Of a stretch of DNA of 64,000 nucleotides, positions 1-7,470 are shown one piece after another. The notes below the pieces were generated by a model. That model ran no database searches and was not told where the DNA came from. It saw only the letters and a program-made list of their open reading frames with translations. The stretch's first letter is position 1. Each line of letters opens with the position of its first letter. The stretch lies in assembly GCA_035651595.1 (NCBI GenBank), contig DASRFJ010000059.1, positions 1 to 64,000 on the forward strand. The letters run 5' to 3'. This stretch comes from JAFARZ01 sp035651595. GTDB lineage: Bacteria; Actinomycetota; Actinomycetes; Streptosporangiales; Streptosporangiaceae. A program made the translations under genes and the position numbers.

Positions 1-1017
1 GTTGACTTCTTCGACGAGAACTTCGCCGGCTCGAAAACCACCCGGTGCAGGTTCCTGTCCGGCTATCTGGTCGCCCACCATCCCACGCTCGACGGGAACT
101 TCATCTCGAGCAGCTGCGAGATGCGGAAGAAGCCCGTCGACGACGAAGACGACGAGAACGAGCGCTTTGCCGTCCCGGACATCATCACCGATCTCCCCGG
201 CGTGCGGACCGAGTTCTACGAGGTAAAGCCGAATTCGGCCAATGGAATCGATGCCGGGCACAAGAAGATCGAGACGTTCCTGTCGCTGGTCGACTTCCTC
301 AAGGAGACGGACCCGTCCGTCGGCAAGCTCGCGAAGGGCACGCAGTTCACGCCGGACCGCGCGATCACGTTCTACTCAAGGCTGTACCTCGGCATCGTCC
401 CGGTGGAAGTACAGCTTCATTACGTCCGCAACGAAGACGCACTCATCGTCTACGAAGTCTGCGTGACCGCCGACACGGTAATCGTCGAGGCCTTGGCCAA
501 GGCGGTCATCGTGAGCGCGCTCATCGTCCTGGCCTACCTCATTTTCAAGGGCTTGCCCGAGGGCGGCGGCATCGAGGTCCCCGGCGGCGGCGCGCCCGTG
601 CTCGCCGACTCCGTCGGTCCCGATGGAACCAACGGCGCCCAGGACGTCCGGTACGTCCAAGCGCTGCTGAACGACTGGCTCGGTGGCACGGGAAACACGG
701 TCATCGCCGTCGGTGACACGGTCACCGATGAGATGACAAGTGCGCTGTCGAGCTTCCAGCAAAGCGCCGGGCTCGACGACACCGCAGGGGCTGTCGCGCC
801 GGGCGACGCCACGATCACCGCGCTTCAGCAGACCCACATGGCGAGCCTCGTCGACGCCGCGAACATCAGCGACCTCGGGCTGGACGACACCGGCTCGTTC
901 ATCGCGCAGGAGACTCCCGAACTCGTCGACACAGAGGCCGGCGACGAGCCGGTGACCCAGACCGCGTTCGACGACGTCGCCGCGCAGTACCTGCAACAAC
1001 TGCACGACAACGCGTAA
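1..1017 (+). CDS. Membrane protein with PD-(D/E)xK-like and peptidoglycan-binding-like regions (5' partial)
   Basis: The reading frame is open from the first base, so the start lies upstream; an internal ATG at 121 is not needed. Near visible residues 59-75 the sequence reads PDIITDLPGVRTEFYEVK, which fits the PD-x(n)-(D/E)-x-K signature of restriction-endonuclease-fold nucleases and is followed by a PNS..G..AG..K stretch seen in such proteins. A hydrophobic helix follows (about residues 159-182, VIVEALAKAVIVSALIVLAY). The C-terminal part (about residues 210-280) has the VRYVQALLND...ALSSFQQSAGL pattern of a PG_binding_1 domain. I do not recognise the family. A nuclease-like effector or a cell-surface protein are both possible. 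It ends 65 bases before a truncated rsmB and does not belong to the usual fmt-rsmB neighbourhood. Confidence 0.75.
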   Translation, partial: VDFFDENFAGSKTTRCRFLSGYLVAHHPTLDGNFISSSCEMRKKPVDDEDDENERFAVPDIITDLPGVRTEFYEVKPNSANGIDAGHKKIETFLSLVDFLKETDPSVGKLAKGTQFTPDRAITFYSRLYLGIVPVEVQLHYVRNEDALIVYEVCVTADTVIVEALAKAVIVSALIVLAYLIFKGLPEGGGIEVPGGGAPVLADSVGPDGTNGAQDVRYVQALLNDWLGGTGNTVIAVGDTVTDEMTSALSSFQQSAGLDDTAGAVAPGDATITALQQTHMASLVDAANISDLGLDDTGSFIAQETPELVDTEAGDEPVTQTAFDDVAAQYLQQLHDNA

Positions 1018-1070
1018 CGGCCCGCCCCCAGGCCCGCCCCCTGCGCCCCAGGCCCGCCCCCGCTCCCAGG
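1018..1070. repeat. C-rich degenerate direct repeats
   Basis: The gap between the stop of the first gene and rsmB is made of repeated CAGGCCCGCCCCC-like units (four imperfect copies). Similar C-rich tracts precede the second copy of the 48-bp repeat in murF and follow mraY. No ribosome binding site is visible in it. Confidence 0.6.
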
Positions 1071-1118
1071 CCCGCCCCCAGCGTGTCAATTGCGCAGTTG
1101 AGCCCACTAGAGCGTGTC
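1071..1118 (+). repeat. 48-bp exact dispersed repeat, copy 1
   Basis: Bases 1071-1118 are identical to 42457-42504 inside murF. The unit starts with CCCGCCCCC and contains two direct GCGTGTC heptamers 31 bp apart (1081-1087 and 1112-1118) and a near-palindrome TCAATTGCGCAGTTGA. Here it supplies the GTG start and first codons (SIAQLSPLERV) of the truncated rsmB. In murF the same frame is used. Confidence 0.85.
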
Positions 1119-2009
1119 TCCGCGCACCTCGCCCTGCCGGACGGCGCACGGCGCACGCAATGGTCGCCGTTCGGGGTACGCCTGGCCGGCGGCGACCCCG
1201 CACCGCTGATCGCCACGGGCCATGCCGCCGCCCAGGACGAGGCCAGCCAGCTAGCCGCGCTCGCCCTAGCCGCCGCCCCGCTGTCCGGAACAGACGCGCG
1301 CTGGCTCGACTTGTGCGCTGGGCCTGGCGGCAAGGCACGCCTGCTCGCCTGCCTCGCCGCGGCGCGCGACGCCCGCCTGGTCGCCGCCGAGCTCCGTCCG
1401 CACCGCGCCGCCCGCGTCCGCGAGGCGCTGGACCGCATCCCGGCCCCCGCGCCGGACGCCCCCGCATCCAACAGCCCCGCATCGGACGGCCCCGCGGCGA
1501 ACGACCGCGCGCCCCGGGTCGAGGCGCAAGTGGTCGTCGCGGACGGACGGCGCGCGCCGTGGCGCCCCGGGACGTTCGACCGGGTGCTCGCGGACGTGCC
1601 GTGCTCCGGGCTAGGCTCGCTGCGGCGGCGGCCGGAAGCCCGCTGGCGGAAATCCCCGTCCGACATCCCCGAGCTGGCTGAGCTTCAGCGCCAGCTGCTG
1701 CGCTCCGCCATCGACTCGGTGCGGCCAGGGGGAGTGGTCGCCTACGTCACCTGTTCCCCGCATGTCGCCGAAACCCACGACATCGTCACCGCCGTCACCG
1801 GCGAGCGGTCCGACGTCACCATTCTCGACGCGCCCGCCATCCTCAACGATGGGCTGCTCGACGCTGAAATCCCCGGCTTGCCCGCTCCCCGCGACAAGCG
1901 ATTCGCTCAGTTCTGGCCGCACCGGCATGGCACCGATGCGATCTTCCTAGCGCTGCTAATCCGCTGGGAGGACGTCTCCCCCCAGACCCCCCTCATCACG
2001 CGCGGCTGA
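1083..2009 (+). CDS. rsmB: 16S rRNA m5C methyltransferase RsmB/Fmu, N-terminal domain missing
   Basis: RsmB methylates C967 of 16S rRNA (E. coli numbering) using S-adenosylmethionine. All catalytic-domain motifs are present: SAM motif DLCAGPGGKA (76-85), DVPCSGLGS (171-179) with one catalytic Cys, and YVTCS (221-225) with the other. Family members are about 430-480 residues with an N-terminal NusB-like RNA-binding domain. This protein has 308 and begins at the linker just before the methyltransferase domain (TQWSPFGVRL). Its GTG start lies inside the 48-bp repeat and has no Shine-Dalgarno sequence. A Pro/Ala-rich stretch at 120-144 may be another small insertion. The gene sits close upstream of rpe, as in many actinobacteria. 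It may be a decaying remnant or a catalytic-only variant. Confidence 0.8.
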   Translation: MSIAQLSPLERVSAHLALPDGARRTQWSPFGVRLAGGDPAPLIATGHAAAQDEASQLAALALAAAPLSGTDARWLDLCAGPGGKARLLACLAAARDARLVAAELRPHRAARVREALDRIPAPAPDAPASNSPASDGPAANDRAPRVEAQVVVADGRRAPWRPGTFDRVLADVPCSGLGSLRRRPEARWRKSPSDIPELAELQRQLLRSAIDSVRPGGVVAYVTCSPHVAETHDIVTAVTGERSDVTILDAPAILNDGLLDAEIPGLPAPRDKRFAQFWPHRHGTDAIFLALLIRWEDVSPQTPLITRG

Positions 2010-2724
2010 GCGCCTTCTTCCTGCCGATCCGGGTGCTGCCGATGTCGGCCTGCTGGCCCTTGGAGTACCCCGCCCGGTACCCGCTCCCCGAATACGTGAT
2101 CCTGGCCTGCCGGGTCACCGGGTAGGCCTGGTCCAGGTGCCTCCTGATCACCACCGAGCGGTCGGCCAGGACCAGCGCGGTGCTCGGCCCGTCCCGCGAC
2201 TCCGCCTCGGCCCGGGAGACGGCGCGTTCCTCGGCCGCCTTGACCCTGGCGATGACCGCGGCGGCGAAGCCGAGCAGCCAGCTGCGCCGCCAGGCGCGCA
2301 CGCTGCGCACTCCCGCCGGGGGCGGCGCCGACGTGAGGCCGTGTGCCATCTGGAGCAGCAGCGAGGTGTAGAGGATGTCGGCCCGTTCCAGGTCCGAGGT
2401 GTAGCCGAACACGTGCACGCGCGCCCCGGGCCCGTCGGGGCTGAGCAGGATGACCTGGCACCGCAGGGCGCCGGCCAGCCCGGCGAGCAGGTGCGCGCGG
2501 ACCTGGGCCCACGGGTTGGCGATGTCGATGATCCGGCTGTCCGGCTTGTCGGTCTCCGGCCGGGCCGCGGCCAGCATGGCCCGGTCGATGCCGTACCGGG
2601 CCATCAGCTCCGCCGCCTTCGCGGTGAGCGCTTCCGCCTCGGGCGCGGTCACGCCCTCCGCTTCGGCCTTGGCCAGGAGCTTGCGTACCCGGTCAAGCAG
2701 CGCGGTTGATGTTTCTGTCTGCAC
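1996..2724 (-). CDS. DUF2786 domain-containing protein
   Basis: A 242-residue protein starting at a GTG. The N-terminal 50 residues (LLDRVRKLLAKAEAEGVTAPEAEALTAKAAELMARYGID) form the helical DUF2786 motif. The rest carries basic patches and an Ala-rich helix near 150-175. No enzymatic motif is visible and the function is unknown. Its 3' end overlaps the end of rsmB by 14 bases in convergent orientation, and its 5' end faces rpe across a ~130-bp gap, so the two share a divergent promoter region. Confidence 0.75.
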   Translation of the reverse strand: MQTETSTALLDRVRKLLAKAEAEGVTAPEAEALTAKAAELMARYGIDRAMLAAARPETDKPDSRIIDIANPWAQVRAHLLAGLAGALRCQVILLSPDGPGARVHVFGYTSDLERADILYTSLLLQMAHGLTSAPPPAGVRSVRAWRRSWLLGFAAAVIARVKAAEERAVSRAEAESRDGPSTALVLADRSVVIRRHLDQAYPVTRQARITYSGSGYRAGYSKGQQADIGSTRIGRKKALSRA

Positions 2725-2854
2725 AAACGACCTCCCGATCGTGCTAACTCGAATTCATCAGCGAAGCATACTCGGTGGGTACGACATTTGCCGTCGCGCA
2801 GCCCCCGGGTTGGGGAGTCTAGTCGCGGGAACGCACCTTACACTCGGAACTACT

Positions 2855-3538
2855 ATGGCCGTTCAGATCTCGCCGAGCATACTGTCCGCGGACTTCGCCC
2901 GGCTGGCCGACGAGGCCGCGGCCGTCTCCGGAACTGCGGACTGGCTGCACGTAGACGTCATGGACAATCACTTCGTGCCGAACCTCACGCTCGGCCTCCC
3001 GGTTGTCGAGTCGCTGCTCAAGCATGCCACGCTGCCGCTTGACTGCCATCTCATGATCACCGACCCGGACCGCTGGGCGCGGCGGTACGCGGAAGCCGGC
3101 GCGCGTAACGTGACGATTCACGTCGAGGCGGCGGCCGCGCCGGTCCGCACGCTGCGGGAGATCCGCGCGGCGGGCGCACGGGCCGGCCTGGCGGTGAACC
3201 CGGGTACCGCGATCGAGCCGTACGAGGACCTGCTCGGGGAACTCGACATGCTGCTGCTGATGACGGTCGAGCCCGGATTCGGCGGCCAGCACTTCCTCGA
3301 CATGGTGCTGCCGAAGCTCCGCCGTGCTCGTACGCTGGTCGCCAAGCTCGATGCCGAGGTGTGGCTCCAGGTCGACGGCGGGGTCAGCGAGGAGACGATC
3401 GAACGGTGCGCCGACGCCGGCGCGGACGTGTTCGTGGCCGGCTCGGCCGTCTACGGCGCGGCAGACCCCGCTGCCGCCGTTCAGGCGCTCCGTGCGCAGG
3501 CCGAGCGGGCCACCGCGCACGCGGCCTGGGCTCCGTAA
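2855..3538 (+). CDS. rpe: Ribulose-phosphate 3-epimerase
   Basis: Rpe interconverts ribulose-5-phosphate and xylulose-5-phosphate in the pentose phosphate pathway. The 227-residue TIM barrel has the family signatures SPSILSADFARL (6-17), LHVDVMDNHFVPN (31-43, metal-binding His and Asp), CHLMI with the second His (64-68), MTVEPGFGGQ, and VDGGVS with the C-terminal Asp. The ATG at 2855 is chosen because MAVQISPSILSADF is the normal family N terminus; the frame is open further upstream but without homology. The leader is short and has no clear Shine-Dalgarno sequence. Ribulose-5-phosphate is also the substrate of the RibB half of RibBA encoded 7 kb downstream. Confidence 0.95.
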   Translation: MAVQISPSILSADFARLADEAAAVSGTADWLHVDVMDNHFVPNLTLGLPVVESLLKHATLPLDCHLMITDPDRWARRYAEAGARNVTIHVEAAAAPVRTLREIRAAGARAGLAVNPGTAIEPYEDLLGELDMLLLMTVEPGFGGQHFLDMVLPKLRRARTLVAKLDAEVWLQVDGGVSEETIERCADAGADVFVAGSAVYGAADPAAAVQALRAQAERATAHAAWAP

Positions 3539-3558
3539 TCTCGCCGGGCCACCCGGGG

Positions 3559-3840
3559 CTAGCCGGCCGCCGCGGCACGCCGCGGGGTGATGGCGGCCAG
3601 CACGATGGCCGCCGCCTCGACGCCGGCCGGGTCGACCGAGTAGCAGATCTGGGTGCCACGGCGCCTGGTCCGCACCAGGCCGGCCTCACGCAGGACCTTG
3701 AGATGCTGGCTGATCGTCGGCTGCGCCACGCCGAACACCTCGGTGAAGTCGCACGCGCACGTCTCGGGCTCCGCGGCGAGCCGGCGCATGATGCCAAGCC
3801 GGATCGGATGCCCGAGTGCCCGGAAGAGTTCCGCATCCAT
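3559..3840 (-). CDS. ArsR/SmtB-family transcriptional repressor
   Basis: A 93-residue winged-helix regulator. LFRALGHPIRLGIMRRLA (5-22) and the recognition helix VAQPTISQHLKVLREAGLV are typical of the family. The ETCACDF segment (26-32) resembles the ELCVCDL metal-site motif of ArsR, so a thiol-based As(III)/Sb(III) or related metal sensor is plausible. It is divergent from an MFS transporter, with a 35-bp gap holding a tandem direct repeat that is the likely operator for both genes. The transporter is not a recognised arsenite pump, so the inducer remains open. Confidence 0.85.
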   Translation of the reverse strand: MDAELFRALGHPIRLGIMRRLAAEPETCACDFTEVFGVAQPTISQHLKVLREAGLVRTRRRGTQICYSVDPAGVEAAAIVLAAITPRRAAAAG

Positions 3841-3845
3841 AGCCA

Positions 3846-3875
3846 GTAGCCTATATACCTGTAGCCTGTATAACT
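3846..3875. promoter_or_regulatory. Tandem 15-bp direct repeat, probable ArsR-type operator/promoter
   Basis: Two adjacent 15-mers, GTAGCCTATATACCT (3846-3860) and GTAGCCTGTATAACT (3861-3875), match at 13 of 15 positions. They fill the gap between the ArsR start codon (3840) and the transporter GTG (3876). The TATATA/TGTATA cores could double as -10 elements, which would make the transporter mRNA nearly leaderless. Confidence 0.6.
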
Positions 3876-5117
3876 GTGGCCGTCCGCGAACTCACCAGAA
3901 ACCGGCTGGGCCTGCCAGATCTGGGCGGACGGTATCAGCTCGCCGGCGCGCTGTTCACCGACAGCCTCGGCGACGGCCTGTTCGTCCCGTTCGCCGTGGT
4001 GTACTTCCTGCACACCACCGGGCTGCCGCTCTCGCTGGTGGGGCTCGGCCTGAGCGTGGCGAGCATGCTCGCGCTGCCGGTCGCGCCCATCGGCGGGATC
4101 CTGATCGACCGGTTCAGTCCCGCCGCGGTGGTGATCGGCGGAAACCTGGTGTCCGCCGTGGCGTTCGCCAGCTACCTGGCGGTGGACCGGCTGTGGCAGC
4201 TGATCTTCTTCGCGTTCTTGGCTGCCGCCGGCAACCGTTTTTTCTGGACCGGCAACCTCGCCCTGGTCGGGGAGGCATTCGAGGGCCGGGAACGGGCGCG
4301 CTGGTTCGCGTTCCAGCGGGCGGCGCGCAACGCCGGCTACGGGCTCGGCGGCCTGCTCGCCGCCGCGGCGCTCGGCAGCGGCAGCGGCATCGGCTACCGC
4401 GCGCTGGCGATGGCCAACGCGGTGAGCTTCCTGCTCGCCGCCACGCTCGTGTTCCGCTGGTCGCGGCGCGCCTCGGCCAGCGAACGGAACGCCAGGCGCC
4501 CGGTGCCGGAGGACGAGAGTCACGGGTACCGGGCGGCGCTGACCGACCGGCCGTTTCTGCTGCTGACTGCCATGAACGTGCTGTTCGTGCTGTGCATGAT
4601 GGTGCTCGACGTGCTGCTTGCGCTGTACCTGGTCCGCGTGCTGCATGAACCGGTATGGCTCAGCGGACTCTGTTTCGCTGCCAATACCGTCGCGGTCGCC
4701 CTGTGCCAGACGACCGTCTGGGGGCTGTTCGCGAGCCGCCGCCCCGTACGGGTGCTGCAGCTCAGCGCCGCGGTGTGGGGCAGCTCGTTCCTGCTCATGG
4801 GGCTGCTGGCCGCGCTGCCGGCCAGCCTCGCCGTCCCCGGCGTCTTCGTCGCCATCGCCGTCTACACGATCGCCGAGCTGATCCAGGGCCCGGTGTTCAA
4901 CGGCCTGGTCGTCGCCGCCGCGCCGGAGCACTTGCGCGGCCGCTACATGGCCGTGTACCAGCTGTCCTGGGCGCTGGCCCAGGCGGCGGCGCCCGGACTG
5001 TTCGGCTGGCTGTTCACCGTGAACCACGCGCTGCCGTGGATCGCGCTGGCCATCGGCTGTGCCTGCTGCGTACTGATCCTCGCGACCCGGCTCGGCGCCA
5101 TGATCGGATCCCTCTAG
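3876..5117 (+). CDS. Major facilitator superfamily transporter
   Basis: A 413-residue integral membrane protein with about 12 hydrophobic segments in two halves separated by a charged loop near 190-215. The loop between helices 2 and 3 (GGILIDRFSPAAVVIGG) is the MFS motif-A position. The GTG at 3876 directly abuts the operator repeat, so translation is probably leaderless. Sequence type resembles drug/proton antiporters of actinobacteria, but the substrate cannot be read from the sequence. It is probably regulated by the divergent ArsR protein. Confidence 0.85.
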   Translation: MAVRELTRNRLGLPDLGGRYQLAGALFTDSLGDGLFVPFAVVYFLHTTGLPLSLVGLGLSVASMLALPVAPIGGILIDRFSPAAVVIGGNLVSAVAFASYLAVDRLWQLIFFAFLAAAGNRFFWTGNLALVGEAFEGRERARWFAFQRAARNAGYGLGGLLAAAALGSGSGIGYRALAMANAVSFLLAATLVFRWSRRASASERNARRPVPEDESHGYRAALTDRPFLLLTAMNVLFVLCMMVLDVLLALYLVRVLHEPVWLSGLCFAANTVAVALCQTTVWGLFASRRPVRVLQLSAAVWGSSFLLMGLLAALPASLAVPGVFVAIAVYTIAELIQGPVFNGLVVAAAPEHLRGRYMAVYQLSWALAQAAAPGLFGWLFTVNHALPWIALAIGCACCVLILATRLGAMIGSL

Positions 5118-5138
5118 CCGGCCAGCTGATATCCCGAA

Positions 5139-5511
5139 ATTATTGCGGACACTTACTCCCCCAGTTTGGACCTCGTTGGCTTATTCCGGGGTTTGCCCGG
5201 GGTCGCTGGCTGCCCGGTGGGCCTGCGGCTGGCTTGATGGGCCTCGATAGCGTGGTGGTTTTTCCCTTTGTGGTAGCGGGACCCCTGTTCACGGGGGCCG
5301 GTCTTCCACGATGGGGAAATCTTCCACGTTGCTGACGGACTGCGGGTGCGCTCCTGTCCCGGTAGCCGCACGCTGCACTCCAGGCACAGGCTGCGCGCAC
5401 CCGGCCAGACCCGGCGGCCAGGCCCAGCGGCCAGGCCCAGCGGCCGGCACGGGCCATGCGTGCGCATTCGCCAACAGAGTCCAGATCGGGGGGTAACTGT
5501 CCGCAATAATC
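5139..5511. repeat. Composite repeat element: family-A ends around a family-B core
   Basis: The 487-bp gap between the MFS gene and the sigma-factor gene holds no convincing gene. Its ends are inverted repeats: ATTATTGCGGACACTTAC on the left (5140-5157) and the complement of ATTATTGCGGACAGTTACC on the right (5492-5510). The unit is about 373 bp, the size of a small non-autonomous element. The same end sequence forms bare palindromes at 22675-22729 and 46200-46252. Inside lies a copy of a second repeat family (5178-5440). No transposase is present. Confidence 0.75.
5178..5440 (+). repeat. Family-B structured repeat, copy 1
   Basis: Begins GGCTTATTCCGGGGTTTGCC and contains an imperfect hairpin of about 80 bp (5250-5330) with GTGG...CCC arms ending CTTCCACGTT. 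It continues with CCGGTAGCCGCACGCTGCAC and TCCAGGCACAGGCTGCGCGC. Most of this is found in reverse complement at 26690-26944. The start and the hairpin also recur at 57967-58172. Confidence 0.75.
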
Positions 5512-5603
5512 TGGCGCGCCTGTCGGCGCGCCCGGAATAGGACGGAATGTCCCGATATGGGAACGGCGGGCGGCAACCGGTCGACATACCTACAGCCACG
5601 GGG

Positions 5604-7223
5604 TTAGAGCAGGCCGATCACGACCGAGATGGCATGGCCGCCGGGGTTCACGCTGAGCGTCGTGTCCAGCGAGACGAGGCTGCTGACCGAAATGACCACG
5701 GTCGCACTCTGCCCGGCCTTCAGCGTGCCCGACGCCGGACTCACGCTCAGCGTGCCGAGCAGGCTGGACGGCTCGCTGACCGACCAGCTCACCGGTCCGC
5801 CCTCGGCGGTGATCGTGACGTGGGTGCCGCCCAGCGTGCTGAGCACGATGCTCGTCGGGGACACGCTCAGCGTGCCGGGTGCGGCCGAAGTCGGCGGCGG
5901 CGCGGGGGAGGACGGCGAGGAGGATGACGGCCGAGGCGCCGGCGAGGACCGCGACGGCGCCGGGGAGGTCGGCGACCTTCCCGGCGAGCTGGCCCCCGGT
6001 GTGGTCGGGCCAGGGCTGCCGCCGGACGTGGACGACGCGCTCGCCAGCGGCGAGCCGGGGCTCTGGCCGGGCGAGCCGGGGCTCACCTGACCGGGCGTGC
6101 CAGGGCCAGGACCGGGCGCGGTGCCGGAGGATCCCGGCCCGGTCCCGGGAGCCGTGGCCGGTGCGGTCTGGCCCGCCGAGGACCCGGCCGAGGAGCCGGG
6201 CGAGGAGCCGGGCGCGGCGCCGTTTCCGGCCGCTTCGGCCCGGTGCGGGCCGCCGCCGCTGCCGCTGATCAGCACCGCGGCCACCGCGATCGCCGCGGCG
6301 GCGCCCGCCGCGCCGACGGCCACCTGCGCGGACCTCGCCTGCCACCAGCGATACCGCGGCGGGTCCAGCGGCTTGGGGAAGCCATGCTGACCGAACTGGA
6401 GGCGCCGCGCGGCGACGCTGGCCCGGTGCGCGATGGCCTCCGGCCCGTTGCTCGACGCCAGCCGCAGGACCTGTTCGCGCAGGCCGGGCGGGGTGGCGAT
6501 GGCCGGCAACGCGGCCAGCGGCGCGATGCCGAGCAGCAGCGCCGGGCGCAATTCGTTGCGCCGGCGTTCGGTACACACCGGACAGCGCTCGACGTGCCGG
6601 TTGAGCCGCTTGCGGAGCAGGGTGGTCAGCTGCCCGTCCCAGTCCTGGAGCAGCGTGTTCAGGGCCTCGCAGGCACTTCGGCCCGTCCGGGCGACGAGCA
6701 GCACGCCGAGACAGACCTCGAGCTGGTCGCGGGCACGAGAGATGAGCGCGTGCGCGTGGTTGCGCGAGATGCCGAGCACGTCGGCCACCTCGGTGCCCTC
6801 CAGGCCCTGGCGCAGCTGGAGCTCGATAACCTCCTGCTCGGCCGGGTTCAGGCCGAGCACCGCCGCGCGCATCAGCGCGCGCAGCTCCTCCCGCTCCGCG
6901 TCGGTGCCGACCTCCGCCGTCTCGTCGGTCATGTCCTGCGCTTCGTCCAGCGTCGAGGTCGCCGAACGCTCCCGCATCCTGCGGCGGCACTCGTTGCGAG
7001 CCACCGCGTACAGCCACGGACGCAGCCGCTCCCGGTCGCGCAGCCCGTCGAGCCGGGACGCGGCGATGACGAACGTGTCCTGCACCGCGTCCGCCGCGTC
7101 GGCCGGCTCGCGGAGCAGCGCCCGGCAGTAGGTATACAGCTGCGCCGCGTACTTGTCGTAGGCCGCGGCCAGACCCTCGGGATCTCCCTCCACAATGGCC
7201 GCGACGACTTCAGTGTCGCGCAT
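5604..7223 (-). CDS. ECF-type sigma factor fused to zinc-finger, membrane and extracellular domains
   Basis: A 539-residue protein. Region 2 of a sigma-70 factor spans about 10-85 (DAADAVQDTFVIAASRL). Region 4 spans about 118-172 (LNPAEQEVIELQLRQGLEGTEVADVLGISRNHAHALISRARDQL as the helix-turn-helix). A zinc-finger-like H210-x3-C214-x2-C217 follows, as in anti-sigma factors. A transmembrane helix is at 300-319, then a Ser/Pro/Gly-rich stalk to about 447 and a C-terminal Ig/BACON-like beta domain with repeated GTLSVSP. This places sigma, anti-sigma-like sensor and extracellular domain in one chain. ECF groups with C-terminal extensions are known in actinobacteria; the exact group is not assigned. 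The ATG at 7223 is chosen as the start of sigma region 2; the frame runs on to 7391. Confidence 0.85.
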   Translation of the reverse strand: MRDTEVVAAIVEGDPEGLAAAYDKYAAQLYTYCRALLREPADAADAVQDTFVIAASRLDGLRDRERLRPWLYAVARNECRRRMRERSATSTLDEAQDMTDETAEVGTDAEREELRALMRAAVLGLNPAEQEVIELQLRQGLEGTEVADVLGISRNHAHALISRARDQLEVCLGVLLVARTGRSACEALNTLLQDWDGQLTTLLRKRLNRHVERCPVCTERRRNELRPALLLGIAPLAALPAIATPPGLREQVLRLASSNGPEAIAHRASVAARRLQFGQHGFPKPLDPPRYRWWQARSAQVAVGAAGAAAAIAVAAVLISGSGGGPHRAEAAGNGAAPGSSPGSSAGSSAGQTAPATAPGTGPGSSGTAPGPGPGTPGQVSPGSPGQSPGSPLASASSTSGGSPGPTTPGASSPGRSPTSPAPSRSSPAPRPSSSSPSSPAPPPTSAAPGTLSVSPTSIVLSTLGGTHVTITAEGGPVSWSVSEPSSLLGTLSVSPASGTLKAGQSATVVISVSSLVSLDTTLSVNPGGHAISVVIGLL

Positions 7224-7329
7224 ACCGCTACGGTAGTCGCGCGATCGCATATGAGGACAAGTCTGGACGACATTATTCAAGGTCGTTGCGTTACCGGAAT
7301 CTTCGGTACGGCAGCGGACCGTGCGGAAC

Positions 7330-7365
7330 GCCGGGGCCTTGCCCCCCCTCGGCCAAGGCCCCGGC
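7330..7365. terminator. GC-rich hairpin downstream of the HAD gene
   Basis: GCCGGGGCCTTG (7330-7341) and CAAGGCCCCGGC (7354-7365) form a perfect 12-bp stem with a 12-nt loop. It lies in the 293-bp gap between the minus-strand HAD and sigma-factor genes and could end HAD transcription. There is no T-run, as is common in actinobacteria. Apart from hairpins and the tandem repeat I see no gene in this gap. Confidence 0.45.
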
Positions 7366-7436
7366 GGCCCGTGTGTCCCCATCCGCACCACACACGGGTA
7401 TGAGCGTGGTCGACCCGGCCGGCCAACAGTTTTCCG

Positions 7437-7458
7437 CAGAATTTTTCCGAAAAATCTG
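7437..7458 (-). terminator. AT-rich hairpin downstream of the HAD gene
   Basis: CAGA-TTTTT / AAAAA-TCTG style arms form an AT-rich stem-loop about 60 bp beyond the HAD stop codon. AT-rich stretches are very rare in this window, so it stands out. A terminator role is inferred. Confidence 0.35.
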
Positions 7459-7470
7459 AACTCGTCCGCC

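Noticed and set aside
3384..5027. 547-residue minus-strand frame opposite the MFS and ArsR genes
   Set aside because: Composition is that of a GC-rich antisense shadow (Arg/Gly/Gln/His-rich, no domains), and the opposite strand has a clear transporter with its own start and operator.
5139..5603. Short frames in the repeat-rich gap after the MFS gene
   Set aside because: All are products of the palindromic repeats, overlap each other on both strands and have no supported starts.
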